A DNA stretch of 64,000 bases from Linum tenue (lineage: Eukaryota; Streptophyta; Magnoliopsida; Malpighiales; Linaceae). Of the stretch, positions 22,992-38,685 are shown one piece after another. Within the stretch, counting starts at the first letter, position 1; each line of letters starts with the position of its first letter. Under the pieces are notes generated by a model, which made no database searches, was not told the DNA's origin, and saw only the letters and a list, made by a program, of their open reading frames with translations. The stretch is taken from positions 10,441,475-10,505,474 of the forward strand of contig CAMGYJ010000008.1 of NCBI GenBank assembly GCA_946122785.1, read 5' to 3'. Position numbers and translations under genes: made by a program.

Positions 22992-24206
22992 AAATGGACT
23001 TTTAAGTTTTAAGAGTAACAAGTGTTTTAAGGTGAAAAGTTGTGAGAGCTCGTTTAGTTCGGGAGAGGCTATAAATAACTCCATCTCTCTTTTTTAGTGG
23101 CGGAATAAAAAAAATCTCAGCTCGTGTAGCTCAAGAGAGATTATAATCCGATCACTTTCCTTCCAATAAAGGAGCCAGGAGCTTGAACGGAGATGATCAA
23201 AACTAACCTGCAAACTAATCTATTTTATAAATTTACTGCAAGTTTTTACTTGTATTTTAAACTACATTCAAAATGGTCTCATTTCAAAAGTTGACTTGAG
23301 AGAGCACTACAAACCCTCTGAGACATGATTTTTCATCTCGAAAAGGTATTTGTTGTTACGAAAACTATTTTTTCACTGTTCCACCAAATTTGTGACAATC
23401 TGCAATAGATAGTTCAAATCCGTCGTCGAAATCCCGCATTTAGCAGAGAAAAAATTCTTCTCGTCAAACTTTGAATCGCTGAAAATCATATTCTTTGTAG
23501 TAATCAGCTCGTCTACTTTAGAAGAGGCTATAATCCAATATCTTTCGTTCAGTGATGAAACCATAAATTTGAGCGTGTGTAACAAAAAGAGAGGTTATAT
23601 TCCAATGTCTTTCATATTTGATTTAATTTGACTTGACAATGTAATATGAGAAATGGACTAGGATAATAATTTAATAACAGTATAATTAGGATACATTGAG
23701 AGCGAGAAAATAATTGTATAGAGTTATTGAATAATTATTGTTTACTTAAAAGGCCTCTTAAGTGTACTTTCTTGAATGAATTGGGCCGACTTCTGCTACT
23801 AGTGTGAAGTTTGGGCTTTCCTCCAAAAATAGGCCCTACTTCTTCAAGCCCAGAGTCCACTTCATAGCGTCATACATGGAGACTTGACTGACTGACTGAC
23901 TATCAGTTTCACAATGACAAGGACAAGAAAACCGGCCGGCCTTGGCTGCAACTTTTTCCAAGCAAACTCAAACATACTCAAAATCATCCCACCTCGCTTG
24001 GGAACTATTTTAGAAGGCAGAGGTCAGCCACCTCCTGATCATCGTGGAACGGCGGAATAAAAGATGATGTCGCGACGCGTACCTTGTCCTTCACTATTCG
24101 TTTGCAAGCAGAGTTGTGGATCAACACCGGCTCTGCTGCCAGCCCACACCAACTGACCAACATCACTACCGACGGCAAGCAGCCTATTAGAAGATCGGCA
24201 GCTGAC
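22992..24206. other. Intergenic
   Basis: Nothing recognisable between the permease 3' end and the candidate promoter at 24207. A 'TTATATTCCAATGTCTTTC'-like phrase recurs near 23534 and 23594 in diverged form. Confidence 0.4.
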
Positions 24207-24412
24207 TATATAAAAAAGCAGATCCTCTGCTCGCTCGCTCGCTCTTATTCCGGGGGCAGAATTTAGATCAGAAAGGGAACACACTGAAAAACACAGAGAC
24301 TTTGCTTTCCTTTTTCTTCCCTGGGCTGGGGCTTGGAGTGGAGGTGGAGCAGCAGAAGCTCATCAGCTGAAAAGGACGGATCATTAATAAAGACCAGACC
24401 AGACCAGACCAG
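24207..24412 (+). promoter_or_regulatory. Candidate promoter and untranslated first exon, possibly of the KAO gene
   Basis: TATATAAAAA at 24207 is followed about 30 bp on by a CTCGCTCGCTCGCTC leader. The purine/pyrimidine-rich sequence then ends at a donor-like ACCAG|GTCAG (24412/24413) after a GACCA pentamer array. A matching acceptor TGTGGCAG|GAG lies at 26289, 70 bp before the KAO start codon, so this could be a 5' UTR exon separated from the coding region by a 1.9-kb leader intron. Inferred; no transcript evidence. Confidence 0.4.
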
Positions 24413-24854
24413 GTCAGTTTTCTCTCAATTAATCTCCCCCCCAATCATAATCAATTTCTCATCGTCAGACGCACACATCCCCTCTCCACATCAATAACAT
24501 TCCCTCTTTCCACAAACAAGCAAAACCATAACTGAAACGTCTTTTTCTCAAACATTCATAACCATAACCAAGCTGTGCAGATCCTACTGGATGGAACCCT
24601 GCATCAAAAAAGGAAATTAGAACCACAAAAAATAGAAACGAACCCAGAAGGGCAAAAAACAACTCGTCGGCGGGGTGCCGCGCCGCCGCTCTCCTCTGCG
24701 TCCTCCCTTTCTTGAGATCGATCGGCCCCCTCGCACCCAAAGGAAGATAAAATTAAAACCAAATCATAAGTCAGAATACACTAGGCAAAAAGTGAATCAC
24801 TAGAAAAGAAAACCAACCAAAATCGATTGAAGGAGGCCTACCCAGAGACCATGG

Positions 24855-24920
24855 CTCTCTCTCTCTCTCTCTCTCGGCGCCCTTTCTTCTTTCACGGTCA
24901 GCATCGTTTCCAGTGACGGT

Positions 24921-24953
<33 letters not shown>
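24855..24953. repeat. (CT)n and (GA)n tracts facing each other
   Basis: About 21 bp of CT repeat (24855-24875) and about 29 bp of GA repeat (24925-24953) are separated by about 49 bp and could fold into a hairpin. They lie inside the putative leader intron. Confidence 0.8.
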
Positions 24954-26361
24954 CGGGGGGGAGCTAGAATAGATGGGATTTCTTCTCTCTTGTGGTTTCT
25001 TCATTTCCTTAGAAAATACGATGTGAGGGAGAAGACGACATCACAAGAACAAGAAGAAGAATGAAGAGAGGCGGCGGTCAGAGAGTTAGATGGAGGAGGA
25101 GCCTATGGTTTCGGTTCGGAGCAAGCGAAATGGAGAGGAGGCCGCTGCCTGGAATGGAGGATTGGCCTGGGAACTGGGATTACATATAGATAGCTCTATT
25201 TACCGTTTTGCCCCTCCATTTCCCGGAAATCACAATCTTCCCACCGTCTCCTGTTTTTGTGAAAAGGCAAAGGTAGTGAGTGAGTGCAAGGCTGAAGGTA
25301 ATAAGAGATCATGGCCTCCAGCTAAGTAGCTTGCAAACATCCTCTGCCTCTTTAACTATGGGCCTGCCCTACCATGTGTTAACTCTAATACAAGTTGTCA
25401 ACTCGGTTTAATTGGTTGTCCAGTTAAGAAAGTGGGTTGAGTGTTAATATCATGGTTTGTGAAATTGTACCGGTAGTTCAACGGTAAATTAACAGTATTG
25501 GAGGCTAAATCGGTAGAAGGTGAACCACGGTTGTAACATAAAATATCCTACAGCTTACTTTCCCGGTACAGTTTTCGATACGATTTCACTAACCTTGGTT
25601 AATGTTAATATATGTTTAGCGCTGATATATGGAAAAAAATCTTATATTGTTCTTACAATTATAAATTATATTGAATTTAACATATGATCAAATGGTATAC
25701 TAAAAGAGTATGAAACAACATTTTTTTTTTGGTTCTTGAAACAACATTTTTTTAATTCTTATTCTTTGGAATAATTAGTCGAACAACATACTAATTGTCC
25801 TTAACATTTCATCAAACTTAAAATCATATAACCCTCGGTATTTAAAAAGAATTTGAATGTATTTTTAATTAACAATCAAATTTCTAAATTGTAAGTCAAT
25901 CAAAGTAAAATCAAATCGTAGTTGTTAATTTGTGCTTGACCAGTTGATTTGAGTCGTGGTTTTTTTCTTTTATCTCACTCGTAGTTATCTTACTCGAAAT
26001 CTCTTCTTTATTATATCAAGAGCATGTGAGTGGTGTTTCATTTATGATAAATACGAGCAACTAGCTTAACAAAAAAAAAAGTATAGTTAAGTTACACAAT
26101 AAACGCCAAATTATGGAAAGTGTCAAGACATTAATATAGATGATGGAATTTCTTACTTTAAAATCAAACATTTAAATCTTCATCTTTTTTTTGAGTGACT
26201 AATGATGGAAGAATCATTATTTTCAATAGTTCAGTTTTTTGTTTTATTAATAAAACTACTTAACTTGTAAATTATTCATTTTGTGGCAGGAGTTCTATCT
26301 GTGCATATAACATCAGTGCGCCTCTGGCTGTGCGCAGAAGCTATATATGAAGTGAACCGAA

Positions 26362-29300
26362 ATGCCTTTGGCGAGCGAGGAGTGGCGGAAGGGACTAATG
26401 GAAAGGTGGTGGAATTATTATTGGGCGCCGGTGGGGATAGCGGTGGCGGTCGTAGTGATCGGGAGCCTGAGATGGGCGGCGAAGAGAGGGAACGTGTGGT
26501 GGCAAGAGTCGGGGCTGCCGGAAGAAACGCGACGGCGGCTGCCTCCGGGGGATTACGGCTGGCCACTCATCGGCAACATGTGGTCTTTCCTTTCGGCTTT
26601 CAAGTCTCATGACCCCGATTCCTTCCTCCGCACTTTCACCAACAGGTTCTCTCTACATCTTCCTCCATTTCTTCATGATTCGTCTCCTTCACAACAATTT
26701 AATGATTTGCTTACCTTATGTGCTTGAGCAAATTTGGTTTTAACTTTTTCCATAAAAATAATAGATTTTATGCAACCGAAATCGAATTGCATTCACCTCC
26801 GTTAAACGCCCATATCAAGTTTCGAAATTTTGACATGTCTCCGGTGGCACCAAAATAACGACCACAGATAAGAGTTCTTGATCATAAAAAAAAATTTTGA
26901 ATCGCGTCACATAGCTAGCTCATCGGGAAGCTGCACAATCCTTTTTAGGTGCTTAACTTGATAATTTGTTTTCTATACCAAAAGTTAATTGGCAGAATGA
27001 AATGAATGCTGCGTGCGGCAGCCAAGTGGTGAGTGACTCGACGAAACACAAACTGGGGGAATGGGTTGGCTTTGTGGGTAAAAGAATAATATGGTAAAGG
27101 TGGGTGGTGGGTAGGCGACAAAGTTTTGCATCCTAAAAAGGAGAAGAAAGAAACACCATAATGAGAATGAGGAAGTGCTAGCGTCTCTTGTTGTGACTTT
27201 TGAGTGCTACATTCTTTTAATATCTCATATGAAATCATCATCCCTATATTTGGTATGGCTTTTCAAATATTTTTTTCGTTCAAAAGTTGATTTCACTAAT
27301 TTATTAGTCAGAACTGTTTCCTTTTTAAAAAGCTCAAACTAGAAGCAGTTTTTTTTTAAGTACACCAGTCTCCTAATTAATTACATTAGGCTTGACGATA
27401 AGTAATTAATATTATCATCCCTATTCCATGTAAATTAGTAATCCTTAAACTAAAAAGATTCCTGCCGCCTCTAGACAATATTCGAATTACAAATAAAGGG
27501 TCCCTTAGTTGTTTGTTAATACATTTTTTGTTTTAAGAGATCATGTTAAGTTTGAATGGGAGCATCTTTTGATCCATCCAATACTGAACATCTTGAAGCT
27601 CATACAACAACAATAAGAGGTTGAGTTTTATTTCAAAAATTGAATTTAAAGTTGTATGTTACCATTAAGTCAATTAAGAAGTTAGAGTGGAGATGCAGGG
27701 CATCGAACCCTGTACCTCCCGCATGCAAAGCGGGCGCTCTACCATTTGAGCTACATCCCCATTGTTTGCTGGTGCTTAAATTGTTTTTATTAAACTACGG
27801 ATAATATAAGAATGTTAAAAGACAAAAATAATGAATGTTATAATAGTCTCTTTTTTCAAATGATACAATGAGCCTATAAAACAAAAGGATGTGGCTCACA
27901 GTTTGGGTGGAGCAATTTTGGAGAAAATTCGTTTGGCGATTGTTGCTTTTTCTCTGTTTTTTGTTCCTTTACTGCCTACAGATACACAGGCCTGCCCATC
28001 TAGTGGTTACTATTAACCTTTCATCGACAATTTAATTGATCGACTTCTGCGTTTGATTGTTTGATATACTTTAACTATCTTATTATACACTTATCTATCA
28101 CAAAAAAAAATCCAGGAACCTATATGATATCATTGAAGAACTATTTTGTTTTATTTTTCTCTGAAATCCATTGGGCCACAGATATGGAGGACGTGGGCTT
28201 TACAAGTCCTTGATGTTTGGAAGGCCCAGCGTGTTCGTAACAACCCCGGAAGCATCCAAGCGAGTGCTAATGGAGGACGAAGCCTTCAAGCCCGGCTGGC
28301 CCACCTCCACGGTGGAGCTAATGGGCAAGAACTCCTTCATCGGCATCTCCTGCGAAGACCACAAGCGGCTCCGTCGTCTGACCGCCGCCCCGGTCAATGG
28401 GTACGAAGCCCTCTCCCTCTACATGACCTTCATCGGAGAGAACGTCGCTGCCGCGCTGGAGGAATGGTCTTTTGCCGGGGAGCCCTTGGAGCTACTGACC
28501 CAGCTCCGGAAGCTCACGTTCAGGATCATAATGTTCATCTTCCTCAGCTCCGAGTGCGAGGACGTCATGGAAACCTTGGAGAGACAGTACACCACGGTCA
28601 ACCATGGAGTCAGAGCCATGGCTATCAACCTCCCTGGTTTTGCTTACTACAGAGCTCTCAAGGTAACAATTGCCCATTAATTTTTAGTGAGTATGAGAAT
28701 CAGAATCAATCTCAAATGATCGTTTCATCTGTTAGGCGCGTAAGAAAGTGGTGGATGTGCTGCAATCGGTCCTAGATGAGCGCAGAAGCAGAATCAAACA
28801 GGAGGATGAGAGTGGGAAGCAGCAATTGGGAAAGAGCAAGAAGGTGGACATGATGGATGAATTGATGGGCGTAGAAGATGAGAATGGGTGGAAGCTTAGA
28901 GATGAGGAGATCATTGATGTTCTGTTGATGTACTTGAATGCTGGCCATGAATCCTCTGCTCATGTCACCATGTGGGCAATGGTGTTACTCCATCAGCACC
29001 ATGATTGCCTTCGCAAAGCCAGGGTATGTAGACACCTATTTTTATGTATTTAGTTTACATTTTGGTATCCAGATTCTACTACTCTTTACTTATACAACAG
29101 GCTACATGCTTGATCAGGAGGAGTCGGAGGAAATCGTAAAGCGAAGGCCAATAAATCAAAAAGGCGTGTTGACCCTCAAGGAAATACGCCAAATGGATTA
29201 CCTATCTAAGGTTGCTTCTTTTTTTTAGCTCCCGATGCGATAATCAAGTCTTTTCCTTTAACAGCTTGCTAATTAATCATGTACAGTTACTAAAGTTTTA

Positions 29301-30038
29301 TAATGTGTCCTGCAGGTGATAGATGAGACACTTCGATTCATAACATTCTCTCTCGTTGTATTCAGAGAAGCGAAAACAGACGTGTATATGAGTGGTGAGT
29401 CGATTGATGGTTCGGAACTTCGGATTTATTAATCTTTGATCATTCTCCAAAACGTCACAATTGATGGTTCAATGTATGCATGGGGAAATGTAACATATGA
29501 TCTTCTGACAGGTTATACGATTCCCAAGGGTTGGAGGGTATTAGTTTGGTTCAGAGGTGTTCATTTGGATCCTGAGGTATACCCGAATCCAAGAGCATTT
29601 GACCCTTCCAGATGGGATGTAAGTCCATTTAACCTGATATGTTATGCAAGAGAATAGGATTCAAGATTCACACTAATCGACATTTGCAAAAATGCAGAAT
29701 CTGACACCAAAGGCGGGTACTTTCCTTCCATTTGGAGCAGGAAGCCATATGTGCCCTGGAAACGATCTTGCCAAGATCGAAATTGCTGCTTTCTTACACT
29801 ATTTCCTCGTTGGCTATGAGTAAGTAGTAGTGAAACTTGCAGGTTGTCTCTCATCCGAGTGTGACTCGACCGCGACATTAAATGTACTGATTCGCGATTT
29901 AGAGATTTCAATGATTTTTTGGATTATGGTTGCAGGCTGGAGCTCGTGAATCCAGAGTGCCCCTTACAGTACTTGCCTCACCCGCGACCAAAAGACAACT
30001 GTTTGGCTCGTATCAAAAAGATATCGCAACATGGGTAG
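26362..30038 (+). CDS. KAO: ent-kaurenoic acid oxidase (CYP88A family)
   Basis: Eight coding exons: 26362-26645, 28182-28662, 28736-29023, 29118-29210, 29316-29394, 29512-29618, 29698-29819 and 29936-30038. All joins keep frame and give 518 residues. Order: N-terminal ER anchor (about 22-38), [23 protein letters not shown] motif (EDEAFKPGW), [13 protein letters not shown]-helix AGHESS, DETLR, FDPSRWD, heme loop [15 protein letters not shown], and C-terminal [14 protein letters not shown]88A enzymes carry out the three oxidations from ent-kaurenoic acid to GA12 in gibberellin synthesis at the ER and plastid envelope. The loop has His where CYP88s usually have Arg, a change tolerated in other P450s. 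The first intron holds a tRNA-Ala gene on the other strand. The gene appears intact. KREH-type position outside the core motifs was not examined further. Confidence 0.9.
27688..27760 (-). tRNA. tRNA-Ala (UGC anticodon)
   Basis: A 73-nt tRNA on the minus strand. The 7-bp acceptor stem carries the G3:U70 pair that identifies alanine tRNAs. The anticodon arm CCCGC-TTTGCAT-GCGGG gives anticodon TGC, and the T arm contains GGTTCGATGCC. No intron. A CAA-rich stretch precedes the 5' end as is usual for plant Pol III genes; an obvious T-run terminator is about 45 bp away. The gene lies antisense within the first coding intron of the KAO gene. Confidence 0.96.
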
Positions 30039-30776
30039 TCATCCTTCTCCTCCTCTCCATCGTCATCCTCTGCTTCCTGCTAGGGAGAAAAGAATCACAT
30101 TGCACAGGTGGTATGTGTGGCATGTTAGGTTGTGGTACGATTGATGGTGCTAGGCTACCCAAATTCTGTTTGTGGAACGGAATAATGTAGTAGGTGGTTC
30201 ACTGCTGAAAAAGCTCACGGGTACCAATGTGTGTTAGGTATCAATGGTTACTCGTAGTAAATAAACAACTTGTGATCTTTGTTACCCCCTGTACTCTCGT
30301 GGTTGAGAATGGATCACAATTTTCAACTGAATCGCTTGGAATCTGCTAAAGCAAAAGGATTAATGTTACTAACATGGAAGCTAAAGAAACCCATTTGGAG
30401 CCCAATTGAATATTATTGAAAGTTCATATGTTAGTATAACATGAGTTATTCGGTAGAACTTAGATTGGATCTCATGGTTGTTCATTGTTTGGAGCAAGGA
30501 CCAAAAACTGGTATATGTTAAATTTCCTGTTCAAGGACCATCAAACCTTGGACAGCTCGCTCATAGCCTGAAAGTAGCACACTCGCACCAACTCATTGTT
30601 ATAAATAATACGATCACCACGAAAGTCTGTTTGATTGGTTACATATCATTTTAGGCTTTTTGTACAAGCTCTCTTCTCCCTGGTCTCTCTCACCTAAATA
30701 TCAAAACTGTCATACAACGAGGCGGCAAAAGAACCGACCAAACAACCCCCATGTAAATCCCTATTGGATTTTGATT

Positions 30777-33901
<3,125 letters not shown>

Positions 33902-34061
33902 CTAGCTGCGGAAAAAGCAACGAGTTGAGAAGAGCGAAGAAGGGACTCAAATCAATTATGGATGGTTGGGATTTGTGGAGGACGAGAAGGCGACGGTCGA
34001 CCGGAGAGTTGCAGGATGCGGCTGTCAGTTGGGGGAGATCGTCGAAATTTTGCTTTGTTTA

Positions 34062-35112
34062 GGCCTCGTTCACTTCCCATTTCGTTTTCTGTGATTTTGA
34101 CAACAGAAAATGGAATCTGGAGAAATGGAAGCTGCCATTTTCTGAAAAACGAATTCTGAAAACCTAATACCTGTTTATATGAGATTTTTGGTGAATCAGA
34201 AAACTGTAATCTGAAAATGGAAACATGTTTAGTTGGTTACTAATCCTGAAAATGAAAACATGTTTTGTTGATCTATATTTAACATATCTACGTCTACAGA
34301 CTACAATAAATATTGTTACTTGACGATTAGACAATCATACTATCCTAATAACTTGTTAACAAATCGAGCTATCAGGAGAGCATGAAAACTGATTTATGCC
34401 ACTTATATGTAATCTCAACCAAAATATTATTGACTTGAGGATTGCACACAGAGGCATCATATATTCAAGCATCAATCAAGTGCTTAAAAGGAGCCAAGGT
34501 CATCATTATTCGGAACAAAATTCAGGCAAAGTTTTTTACCATGTAGATGCACGACCAGTTGGTTAAACACACTACAAATGCAAGCAATTAAACACTACAA
34601 ATTGGCTAACACACAACACATTCAAGCAATTAAGCACTATAGATTGGCTAAACACACTACAAATCGTAAAATTCACAGATCCAGGGGCACTGGTCGGCGT
34701 CTCGGCGACAAGAATACACATTAAAGAACAAAGGAAGAGAGACGAGGAGTTTTACCTGAACCCAGCAGGGGAGTCGCGAGCAGCACGGCAATAGTGGACC
34801 TTCTGGGTTCTTCAGGGGAGGAAGAGAGGCGGGAAGGGGAGATTCGCGAGCAGCAGGGGAGAAACTTGAGGCCGACACGGTGGACTCCGAGAGGCGGCTG
34901 TGAGATTCGCGAGCAGCAGGGGAGAAGCTTCAGGCCGACGCGGTCGAGATCTTCATGTCGCGAGAAGAGCTTGAGCCCCGGAGGGGAGTTGCCTGGAGGG
35001 AAGAGTCGTCGCCGTCGATTCGATCGGAGACAGTTGCTGTTGCGGGAGAAGAGAGGACGAGGGGAGAGGCGGCCAAGTCGCTTATTTTTGTTCGTGTAAA
35101 CAAAACAGGGCC
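34062..35112. mobile_element. Tourist/Harbinger-like non-autonomous element
   Basis: The left end GGCCTCGTTCAC and the right end (read inverted) GGCCCTGTTTTG are related short inverted repeats, flanked by TTA on both sides (34059-34061, 35113-35115), the 3-bp duplication typical of PIF/Harbinger. The right part contains a GC-rich segment with two tandem copies of a GAGATTCGCGAGCAGCAGGG-type unit (about 34838 and 34900). No transposase. Confidence is limited by the short ends. Confidence 0.55.
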
Positions 35113-35772
35113 TTAGGGCTTTCGAAGTCGAGGACTGCAATAGTCCGTTTGGTGCCTAACTGCCATTCTGTGAATTGGCGCAATTTTTCGGGTAGGAATC
35201 CTTATATGGACCGGATTATATTTTTGGCCCAACCTGAATTTTTGGCTTGTCAATTCAATTGTCATAATACTCTGGGCCGGGCCAATGGGTGGACAGATCG
35301 AATCTACCGCATTAGTGTGGATTGTTTCAACTTTCAAGTGATGATCTAGAGGGTCATGGGCAAAGGGAGAAAGTAATTGACCAAACAAAATTTACATGGT
35401 TTATTGATATGATGTGGCAAAGTAGTTCATACACAAAAGAGACATGTTTTATTGTCTTGAGAATAGTACAGGATTGGGTCTAGTTCAGTCGATTTACCAT
35501 GTGATCTAATTTGTGAGAAAGTAGTTAAAATTCATATATGGACCTCTCCAGCAACTTGAGTTATTGAGACCAATTGGTATATGACATTATAGTCGTTCTC
35601 CTCATTATTTAACAACTCGATTGAGTGTTCGGCCCTTATTTTCTATCTATGAGAATGTGTGACGTAGTTCATAGTAAGTCAGCTACTATATCATATGCAA
35701 ACACTCCCAATCTAAGGATATTAACCTGCAACCAAAACACGTATAATTTTATCCCGACTTTTAACCAATCAT

Positions 35773-36129
35773 TGATGAACTCCTAACCCACGAGTTCAAG
35801 GGTTTTACTTGTAACTCAAAAGCGAGAGAACGACGTAAAGTGTCGAAAGACTCTCAGGTTTATTATTGATTCATTAATCGAACTAATGTCGTGATTACAA
35901 TATTTAGGCGACTAAACTAAATACGTAACCCTAGCTATAGCCGAACCCTACTACTTACCTAGACAACTCGGCAACCCTACAGAGACTACTATTTAGCCTC
36001 TAATCCTATTAACTACTTGGACCATGCATATTCCTTACTATCTAGCTACGTAACTCACTAATCTAACCCATACCAACTAATAGAACGCATAACACGAACT
36101 AACCCCAAAGCCCAAACCCTACCTCATCA
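35773..36129 (-). mobile_element. Solo LTR, 357 bp, minus orientation
   Basis: Starts TGATGAACTCC and ends CTACCTCATCA, a TGATGA/TCATCA inverted pair, with a perfect 5-bp duplication ATCAT at 35768-35772 and 36130-36134. On the minus strand an AATAAA signal occurs in the last third, as expected for the R region. No internal domain or second LTR is present. Confidence 0.88.
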
Positions 36130-36753
36130 ATCATTTACGTCTTATCTCGAGCAATCAAACTTCATCCGCTTGATCTTTGATATGATTTCACAAACAGATT
36201 GATTATGTACATACTATATTGAAAAGAGGATAACATTATCGGTGACAAGAATGAGCCCAACAAATTCTTGTGTTTTTGCGAGGGTGCACATGCGGCATGT
36301 GATTGGGAAAATCAGATGCTGACATAGTAAGGATCTGGTTGGTTGCTCAATAGAGAAATGATAAGATAATGATCAGTACGAATCTTGAGATCTGTAGAGT
36401 ACGCTCATGTACGTACCTTCGAAACCCTTAACCATATATACCACCAAAACTAGGTTAGTTTTTGGGAGTAATATAAACTTATCATTTGTTTAGGTAAGCA
36501 TATCGCTAGTTGGTGTTGATTAAAGCTATATTTAGGGTTTGAGCTACGAAAATATTTCAAAAGAAAGTTCCACCAAATAAACTGGTTTTGTGATGAATTT
36601 TAATCCATGTCTATGGTATAGAATATCGATTCATTAGGCATTTGGTATGGGTATATCTCACATATATAGACAATGGTTCTATTTAAAAATACATTACATA
36701 TTGATTTTTTGTTCAAATTCACATATAAAGTTGTGGTTCTAAACAATTTGCTT

Positions 36754-37135
36754 TAGGGGTGGCTATACGGTCTGGTTAAACTGGTCCGAATTGCACCGGT
36801 CCCGGTCCGATCTTTTCAGGAATACGAGGGGCAAAGATGGAATTGTATACAGTCTAGTCTTGACCCATTTCAATCCCAATTCGGTCTTGATTTTAGATGA
36901 CCTTGTGGGGGGTTTAAGTGGGCTGAGGCCTGAAAGAGTGAGGAGTTGGTTAGGTTTTGGGTGTTGGACTCTCTTATCCGGTTTTTATCTGGTTTCCGGT
37001 GCGGTCCCAAACAGTTTTTTACCTCAAATCTAAGCCCGAAAACTAGATTTGATTATTTGCTATCCGGTTCTAGTCCGGATTATACGATCTCATTTCGGGT
37101 AAAACCAAAAAACCTAGACTAAATAGTCACCCCTA
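36754..37135. mobile_element. hAT-like MITE of the TAGGGxTGGCTA family, copy 1
   Basis: Left end TAGGGGTGGCTATACGGTC and inverted right end TAGGGGTGACTATTTAGTC. The interior is dense in GGTCCGGT-like octamers, as in the copy at 49802-50103. No clear target duplication, so this is an older copy. Confidence 0.7.
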
Positions 37136-37593
37136 CTATGTATCACTAAATCGACCATCACAAACGGTAAAAAAAAAAAATGTGAAGAAAGGGCCCCTCG
37201 TCATAAAACCAGCAATGGCTTCTTTGGCTTCACTAGCTAGCAGGGACACTATTATACTCTCTCCCACGAGATCAGGTTACATGGCCATCAAGCCCAAAAA
37301 CAAAAACCGTAAATGAGCAAGAAAGACAAAACCTATTAAATACATAAAGGTCAAAGAGGAACAATTGCTCAGAAGTCAGAAGTAGCAGAGATAATAAATT
37401 TTGCACGAAAAAAGTCACCATGGGAAGAGAAGAAGACAACCGCCATGAACGTCCCATTTGTCTTGCCAACCCCCACCGACGTGAGCTTTTGTTGCTTCTT
37501 ATTATTGCCCCCAAAACATGACTCCAATGCAATGACATTGACATGAAGAAGAATACGTTAAAAGTGGTGGCCTAACTCAATTACTAAGCTATT

Positions 37594-38620
37594 TTTTTTA
37601 CAAAGGGGATTTTATTGCACTTCAAATTGATCAGTTACAAAGAGGGAGAACGAACCAACAATCTGGTTCCAACAAGAGGAAGCCCAAAGGCATCCGGTTA
37701 CAAACAAAGCTGTGTAAGACAAAATGCAGCAACAGAGAACAAAACACAGTCTGCAAAGCAACCATTTGGAAAGAGCAAAACCCTTGACCGAAAACAGATC
37801 ATCAAGAATCTCTCTTGTAAACAACCAATCAAAGTGCAACAAAACCAAAATCAGCTTGTCCGATCATATCGAAATCCATGGTAGTTGCACATCATCACTC
37901 CACGTGCCGCCTCCTAGGGAAAACTCAAAGGCATCCATCACAGTGAATCTAGAAACTAGACTGCATGGCGGTGGAAGAGGATATAACCAGATTGCTCCAA
38001 GTTGAAGAGGCAGAGGAGGTCGAGGCAGAGAGATCAGGTTCGAAGAAGAGCAGAAACTCCCAAAGTAGCCACCAACCTCCACGAAAACATCGAATCCCAA
38101 CTGTAACCACCGGAGAAGACCCAACCCACCACCATCCGACAGCTCACCAAGCCACTTAAACACCTAGGGGGGTCGGAGAGGGGAAGAAGGGAATGGCTTC
38201 ACCTTGAAGATGATGCCACCAACAGGGGACAACCCACCATCCAGATCTAGAAGAGGCTCCCAAGTTGCAGACTCCAGCTCCTACGACGAGCAAGCCCAAG
38301 AACAAGGACCCAGATCTGAAAGAAGAGTCATAGCTCAACTGGAAATGAAAAAACTGAAAGCCAGAACGGCTGAAAATCCGATTGAAAACTGCCCAGGACA
38401 CAGGCAAGAGCACCAAAGCAAGAAAAGGAAACAAAAGCAGGAAAATAAAAAGCTTTGGGCTACCGCCGGTCACCTAAAACGAGCCGGCGGCAGCCCCCGG
38501 AATCAGAAAATGGAGGCTGGAAGAAGAGAGAAGGCAGAGCTTCTTTCAAAAAGGGAAAGGTAGAGAGAGAGAGTTGGTTCCTGGAGGCAATTCTTGGCTC
38601 AACTCTTGATTGACTCACCC
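37594..38620 (-). mobile_element. LINE-like poly(A) retroelement, truncated
   Basis: The left edge is a T run (a poly(A) tail on the minus strand) next to a polyadenylation-like AATAAAATCCCC. Flanks ATTACTAAGCTATT (37580-37593) and ATTACTGAGCTATT (38621-38634) form a 14-bp target duplication with one mismatch, as made by target-primed insertion. Open frames inside are short and show no reverse transcriptase, so this is a truncated LINE or a non-autonomous derivative. Direction is set by the poly(A) tail. Confidence 0.7.
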
Positions 38621-38685
38621 ATTACTGAGCTATTGATGTTGGCCAATATTAGATGAAGCAATCAGAGCTAGGCTCTCATTTCATG

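Noticed and set aside
24465..25004. Minus-strand frames of 77-91 aa around the CT/GA tracts
   Set aside because: No recognisable domain, partly simple-sequence translation, and better explained as leader-intron DNA.
5293..30038. P450 biosynthetic gene cluster (two CYP96 and one CYP88)
   Set aside because: The two families serve unrelated pathways, they are 15 kb apart with transposons between, and no other pathway enzymes are present.
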